From assembly GCA_944472135.2 (NCBI GenBank), contig OX235268.1:13212589-13276588 (forward strand): DNA of 64,000 bases, given 5' to 3'. This document shows, piece after piece, positions 60,839 to 64,000 of the stretch. Both the position numbers and the translations under genes were made by a program. Source of the stretch: Trichobilharzia regenti (taxonomy: Eukaryota; Platyhelminthes; Trematoda; Strigeidida; Schistosomatidae). The notes under the pieces were generated by a model, which worked only from the letters and a program-made list of their open reading frames with translations, was not told the origin of the DNA and made no database searches. Position 1 is the stretch's first letter. Each line of letters starts with the position of its first letter.

Positions 60839-61349
60839 TCACCTCCCATTTTGAGAAGATTTATGATTAGTAGCGTGTTTTACTGGGGGTTTATATGGAA
60901 CCGTGGAGTTTGTTGTTGACGTCTGTCTCTTCGTTTGCCTGTTGGGTTCGCGGCTTCGGCTCCGTCCGGAATTGTCTGACATTTCATGCCTCTTGACTGC
61001 ATTGGATAGAGAATTTAGTGGGACATCATCCAGATGCAAATGATCGAACCAATCAAGTCCCAAAATCACTCTTGGTGACGTAGCAAATTCCTGTGAATTT
61101 GATAATGCTAAATGATACAGAACATTTGAATTCACCAATTAGTTTGAGCCGCCCACCACAGGCGCTGAGAAGAATCTGGGAATTATTTGTGATAGGTGGT
61201 CTGCCAATATCATCCCAAAGTTTCTCTGATATAACAGTTATATCAGAGGCGGTATCTAGCTGCAGACGTGCATCATGACCATTCATCTGAAGGTCAATAT
61301 ATTTCCGCATAGCTGGTGTTGTGACTTGACAGGTTACGAGTAGACTCAT
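60839..61349 (-). pseudogene. Ty3/gypsy retrotransposon aspartic protease
   Basis: The frame 61349-61053 carries LQLDTASDITVISEKLWDDI (active site DTAS at residues 32-35, where DTGS is more usual). After a frameshift, 61138-60839 continues with VILGLDWFDHLHLDDVPLNS then LSNAV, the LGLDWI..L segment that follows protease in this clade. No reverse transcriptase follows; the element is cut near 60840. The frameshift and truncation make it inactive. Confidence 0.8.
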
Positions 61350-62278
61350 TGATCTTTTTGGAGATTTAGGACCAACAGTTGGTCGAACTTTTGCTGGATT
61401 TTAATATATATGGGTTTGCGTGGCTGGCAAAAATCATTTTTGTGACCGATGATTTTGCACTTGCACTTTTCAAAATGCCACACGCCACAATGGCAGCATG
61501 GTGATGGTGGGGTCTTCTTTGCAGTAATTTGAGAGGTTGGACGACTTTGTGTAGACTTACGCGGAACATTAGGAGAAGGTGGGTCAGGACTGGATGATGA
61601 GAGATGTGTGTCTTTCTGCAAATTGATCAGCCGTTGATATTCATCAGCTATGTCATGTAGAGTAAACTTAGGATTTTTCTCTAGCTGACTGAGCAGTCGA
61701 GTTCGGATATCTGTGAAACGAGGAGATTGAAGACTGCATATGAGAATCAAGGCTTTGAATTGATCATCTGTTAAGGACCTGAGTCGAAATCTCTCACATT
61801 CTCGGTTGACTGTGCCAACGTGAGTAAGAAAATCATCATTTTCATTCATTGTCAGCTTGAGGCAACAATAATGTATGCTGAATAATGAAGAGTGGTCTCC
61901 GAAATGTTCACGCAGCAGCTTTATTGCATCATCGAAACACTTGTCACGTGGTTTTTGGGGTAAAATTAAGTTGCAGTACCTATCATATACTGCGGGACCC
62001 AATTTGCGTAATAACACTCGCATCTTCCAAGCATCGTCTTGTGAGGCGAGATCAACTGTGAATAAATCCTCATATCGTTGGTACCATGTGTCAAAAGTGA
62101 CATTCGCATCTGAATTATAATTGAACTGTGAAATACTATTCACAATGCCGTCGACAGATGGTATCGTGGTATGGTTCGGATTGCTTGAAGGTGAAGCTGG
62201 GTCAGTCTGTTGGTTGACGAACATTTCCATTAATTTCATTTGTTGTTTAAATAGTTATTCCAATTTAGAAGAATCCAT
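61346..62278 (-). pseudogene. Ty3/gypsy retrotransposon gag
   Basis: The frame is open for 297 codons from the Met at 62239. The natural start is probably the ATG at 62278 (MDSSKLE), but a TAA at 62257-62255 interrupts before LFKQQMKLMEMF. Capsid-like segment: FDTWYQRYEDLF (residues 49-60 of the open part), then KLGPAVYDRY, KCFDDAIKLLREHFGD and an RECERFRLRSL stretch. The cysteine-histidine region near residues 239-261 (CHCGVWHFEKC, then C.IIGHKNDFC) is a double zinc-knuckle-like nucleic acid binding end. The protease overlaps in another frame at 61349. No LTR or primer binding site was seen upstream; a SINE fragment abuts instead. Confidence 0.85.
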
Positions 62279-62280
62279 AG

Positions 62281-62405
62281 TTTTCCCCGTGAGGTGAGTG
62301 GGTACTGCCGATGATTCTTAAATTAGGATAAAACAGCTGCCCAGAACTCCTTGCTGGTTTTTAATTGTTCTCTAGCTGATATCAATCCGTGATTAACTCG
62401 TAAAA
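62281..62405 (+). mobile_element. Hammerhead SINE 3' half
   Basis: gtactgccgatgattcttaa then attaggataaaacagctgcc, ending ctgatatcaatccgtgatta. CGATGA and AAAAC show decayed core boxes. It directly abuts the gag start. Confidence 0.65.
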
Positions 62406-62612
62406 AACAAAATTATTTAACCAAAATTTAAATGTAAGGTAGAAAATTTCAAAAAAGGTAGGATTAAAACCTTTGTACACAGGAATCATACAGTAATGCT
62501 TCCCGCAGACAGTTTTAGGTCAGAATGACTTTGATTCACGTAAAGAAAATCATATCATACAATCATATCATAATGGAGATATCATACAATAGATTATCAG
62601 TGTTAATGCAAC

Positions 62613-62718
62613 CTGATATCAATGGTCAGCCTGCAAAATTTAGGCTACGGATATCACATAGTAAAAATTCCATACTTGTACCAAAAATACAGTGTGGAGT
62701 CAAACTATAATCAAAAAG
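62613..62718 (+). mobile_element. tRNA-headed SINE, headless copy
   Basis: Only the body remains: cctgatatcaatggtcagcc, aaatttaggctacggatatc, tacagtgtggagtcaaac. Confidence 0.8.
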
Positions 62719-62719
62719 A

Positions 62720-63848
62720 TAGTTAAAATTAAAAAAATTAATTACAATCTATGAGAAGGACGGATAATAAATAAAAATTTAGAATGTCCAAATAAGTACA
62801 AATATTGTGATCAAATAGTTGAATAGAGATATACTAAGAAATCTATTAGTTACACTAGTACAGCGCAGTGACGTAAACAGTCAGTAACGCTACAATATAT
62901 TTCTATTATGCATTCAACTCATGAATGGTACTATTCATTACTGCACGCGTTCATGCCGACGTAAATTGATGAATTCGCTACTTGAGGTTTCTTGAACAGT
63001 GTTTCACTTCAACGTGGGTGGTACACATATTTCATGTAAAAACTTAAAACAGAATAGTAGAAAATACTTAATGAGTATTAGAAAACAGCATAGACACGGC
63101 CACGTACATGTTCACTCTTGTTCTCCTTCATTGTAAAGTTGTAGAAACGCTTTTTGAAGAGAGTGTTAAGTGTAAACTGAAAACATTTAACCACATTCGC
63201 AAATACGTTAGACGAAAAAGCATAATTTCACAGAAGACTGGGTTTCCTTAGTAAGTCGGAAAATCATATTATATAAGATTAAATTCTACAAAATACCTAC
63301 ATTGAACAGATTCGTGTTGCAATGTCTAATAAAAGTAGTTATACACGGTATAGTTTCTACTGATTTACTAAGTTTCTGAAGTATTTTAACGTTCGTGATG
63401 CATAATTTAGACTTACAAAGGTGATTTTGTGAAACCGAGTAAGATCATCACTTAAATTTCGGCGGTTTTTATCGCATTATGAAGTGAAAAACAAAACTGG
63501 CTGATTATTCAGTACTGTTGATAATTATTAGTTCATGATATTTGCCACGAATGAAAACTCTGGGACGAGGTCATTGAAACTTCTATTCCTAATTCACCAA
63601 ACTGCATTGCTATTTACTACGGAAGTGTTTAGACAATCAAGGTGTCGTCGGCCGTGGTTTTAATTATTATAGGTATAGGCATAAAAATTATGTATTTTTA
63701 TACTTATGCTTCATAGACTTACGTAACATTACTTCTGGTATTTTACAAATCAAGAAATGGCATGTAAGTGGTTTGTGGTTAATTAAAAATCTTTCTAGGT
63801 CAATTTACTATTCTTGATTTCTATGGGATATTTTAATAGCTGTTTGTT
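62720..63848. other. No recognisable feature
   Basis: AT-rich, no long frames or repeats recognised. Confidence 0.45.
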
Positions 63849-63849
63849 G

Positions 63850-64000
63850 TGCGTCGGTGGCACAGTGGTTAGGACTCTAGACGACCATGCACATGGTCCA
63901 AGGTTCGATCCCCTGCCGACGCACACCTGATATCTACGGTCAGCCTGCAAAATTTGGGCTACCGATATCCATGCTGAAAATTCCATACTTGTACCAAAAA
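63850..64000 (+). mobile_element. tRNA-headed SINE, cut by window edge
   Basis: gcgtcggtggcacagtggtt then aggactctagacgaccatgc, B box aaggttcgatccc, closing ccgacgca. Seven-base acceptor-like pairing GCGTCGG with CCGACGC is intact. The tail runs off the window. Confidence 0.9.

Noticed and set aside
63850..63925. Possible genuine tRNA gene
   Set aside because: The tRNA-like fold is plausible but the same head, fused to the same tail, occurs many times in the window, so it is a SINE head.

Overview
The window looks like AT-rich intergenic and intronic DNA from a blood fluke (probably genus Schistosoma; species not resolved). The reasons are the repeat content: several Penelope-like element (PLE) families with GIY-YIG endonuclease tails, RTE-like LINE remnants, a Ty3/gypsy gag-protease relic, and tRNA-derived SINEs. 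One SINE family carries a hammerhead-ribozyme core that closely resembles, from memory, the schistosome Sm-alpha element. No ordinary long-exon gene, rRNA or CRISPR array was seen. Almost all long open frames are transposon debris or chance frames.

1-17 kb: a large imperfect inverted repeat. Bases 1-4533 pair with 12621-16879, and 9258-9820 pair with 12075-12620. The right arm lacks about 4.7 kb that the left arm has, with a clean chimeric junction at 12620/12621. The left arm has one extra SINE (1512-1743) with a 12-bp target duplication. Both arms carry broken RTE-type reverse transcriptase pieces. The left-arm-only segment holds hammerhead SINEs, a PLE 3' end and a nested LINE.

17-30.6 kb: PLE carboxy-terminal fragments of three kinds (near 16.7-17.1, 17.9-18.2 and 19.5-20.6 kb), hammerhead SINEs, a roughly 2 kb broken RTE LINE on the minus strand (26.2-28.2 kb), simple repeats and long stretches with nothing recognisable.

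30.6-57.1 kb: the most interesting region. A TATA box at 30622 is followed by an ATG at 30681 that opens a signal-peptide exon ending at a GTGAGT donor. Downstream on the same strand are many tiny candidate exons (6 to 36 nt, each a multiple of three). Each is bounded by a 3' splice-site-like YAG and a GTAAGT/GTGAGT-type donor. All are in phase 1, and none creates a stop when joined in order, up to a terminal exon at 57054 with a TAA at 57092. This is the architecture of schistosome micro-exon genes (MEGs): a secreted, variably spliced small protein, here about 100 residues spread over 26 kb. The introns are filled with PLE, SINE and LINE debris on both strands.

57-64 kb: another PLE endonuclease end, hammerhead SINE pieces, a minus-strand Ty3/gypsy gag (nearly open, one early stop) and frameshifted aspartic protease (60839-62278), and a SINE running off the right edge.

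The proposed micro-exon gene was assembled by eye from splice-site patterns and has no transcript support here. Individual exons differ in strength and are scored separately.
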